Below are positions 12,392 through 12,780 of a stretch of DNA of 12,780 nt, piece by piece. Under the pieces are notes generated by a model. The model was not told where the DNA came from. It did not search any database and saw nothing but the letters and a program-made list of their open reading frames with translations. Where the stretch lies: contig DCHE01000024.1 of the NCBI GenBank assembly GCA_002314775.1, forward strand, positions 33,714-46,493, in the 5' to 3' direction. The position numbers and the translations under genes were made by a program. The stretch is from Lachnospiraceae bacterium UBA1760 (GTDB lineage: Bacteria > Bacillota > Clostridia > Lachnospirales > Lachnospiraceae). The stretch's first letter is position 1, and each line of letters opens with the position of its first letter.

Positions 12392-12780
12392 CAGCGAACC
12401 GAGAAAAAAACGCCCTTTCGCTGTCATCACCCCAGACATTAACCTCAACCAACAGCGAACCGAGAAAGAAACCGCTATTTCGCTGTCCACACCCCGGACT
12501 TTAACCTCAACCAACACCGGACCGAAGAAAAAACCGGTTTCTCGCTGTCCACACCCCAGACTTTAACCTCAGCCAACACCGAACCGAAGAAAAAACCGGC
12601 TTTTCGCTGTCCACACCCCGGACATCAACCTCAACCAACACCGGACCGAAGAAAAAACCGGTTTCTCGCTGTCCTCATCCCAGACTTCTTCCTCAACCAA
12701 CAGCGAACCAAGAAAAAACCGGTTTCTCGCTGTCCCCACCCCGGACATCAACCTCAACCAACACCGAACCGAGAAAAAAC
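12392..12780. repeat. Tandem array of 62-bp units (open at window end)
   Basis: Units begin CAGCGAACCG or CACCGGACCG at 12392, 12453, 12515, 12577, 12639, 12701 and 12762, steps of 61-62 bp; CGCTGTC recurs at 12419, 12481, 12543, 12605, 12667 and 12728. One strand is rich in A and C (CCTCAACCAACA, ACACCCC, GAAAAAACC). Units can form short hairpins: ACAGCGAA/TTCGCTGT in unit 2, ACCGG/CCGGT in units 3 and 5, ACAGCGA/TCGCTGT in unit 6. AAACCGGTTT is a perfect palindrome in three units. The unit length is not a multiple of three, and no frame keeps a repeated peptide. No gene is seen here; the function is unknown. Confidence 0.92.

Noticed and set aside
12284..12757. Short open frames on both strands in the tandem array (60-80 codons)
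   Set aside because: The unit length is not divisible by three, frames rotate through different peptides, no ribosome site precedes the starts, and the products look like random translations of a low-complexity repeat.
12392..12780. CRISPR array (period of about 62 bp fits a repeat plus spacer)
   Set aside because: The whole 62-bp unit is conserved between copies; there are no unique spacers alternating with an invariant repeat, and no cas gene is visible.
12392..12780. Integron attC array
   Set aside because: Units carry hairpins at 62-bp spacing, but no cassette genes lie between them and the RYYYAAC/GTTRRRY core pairs are not present as such.

Overview
The window looks like chromosomal DNA of a Gram-positive anaerobe of the Clostridia, most likely Lachnospiraceae (Butyrivibrio/Pseudobutyrivibrio/Roseburia/Agathobacter type). 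This is inferred from AT-rich genes with AGGAG ribosome sites, sigma-A style promoters, heavy use of AGA for arginine, and the gene families present; no rRNA or other taxonomic marker is here. All eight genes are on the + strand: clpB (5' end cut by the window edge), a solitary phenylacetate-CoA ligase (paaK), a MATE exporter, a sodium:solute symporter, a bifunctional NAD(P)H-hydrate repair enzyme (nnr) overlapping alanine racemase (alr), and a soluble CBS/CorC protein 4 nt ahead of yebC. The genes are ordinary housekeeping or accessory types and their motifs are intact. For the symporter, nnr and the CorC protein, the Shine-Dalgarno sites and promoters place the start 7, 23 and 11 codons inside the longest open frame.

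Layout: 1-2295 clpB, then a terminator; 2340-2459 promoter and leader; 2460-3767 paaK; 3768-4042 a GC-rich repeat-filled 3' region ending in a UUCG terminator; 4043-4136 promoter; 4137-5492 MATE; 5578-5609 terminator; 5610-5903 an array of GTCAAC/GTTGAC sites and promoters; 5904-7253 symporter; 7254-7583 nested inverted repeats including a four-way-junction fold, then an extended -10 promoter; 7584-9182 nnr; 9179-10378 alr; 10379-10600 hairpins and a promoter; 10601-11437 CorC-like; 11442-12170 yebC; 12160-12252 a very long terminator hairpin overlapping the yebC stop; 12253-12391 a cloverleaf and further hairpins; 12392-12780 a 62-bp tandem repeat array running off the window.

The unusual content is between the genes. 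(1) Upstream of the symporter, eight exact GTCAAC/GTTGAC sites plus two degenerate ones lie within 201 bp at about 22-bp (two helical turn) steps, and several coincide with -35 boxes. This looks like a phased operator for a cooperative DNA-binding protein. (2) Two loci (7270-7398 and 12258-12321) fold as cloverleaves: a closing stem, three nearly abutting arms, a GCAA loop on the middle arm and an A-rich triloop on the third. The paaK 3' region has related hairpins. They may belong to one dispersed family of structured intergenic elements. (3) The yebC 3' end carries a hairpin of about 40 bp starting inside the last codons, with GGGACGAG/CTCGTCCC segments that allow alternative pairings, followed by the 62-bp tandem array. 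No database comparison was possible, so novelty is unproven.
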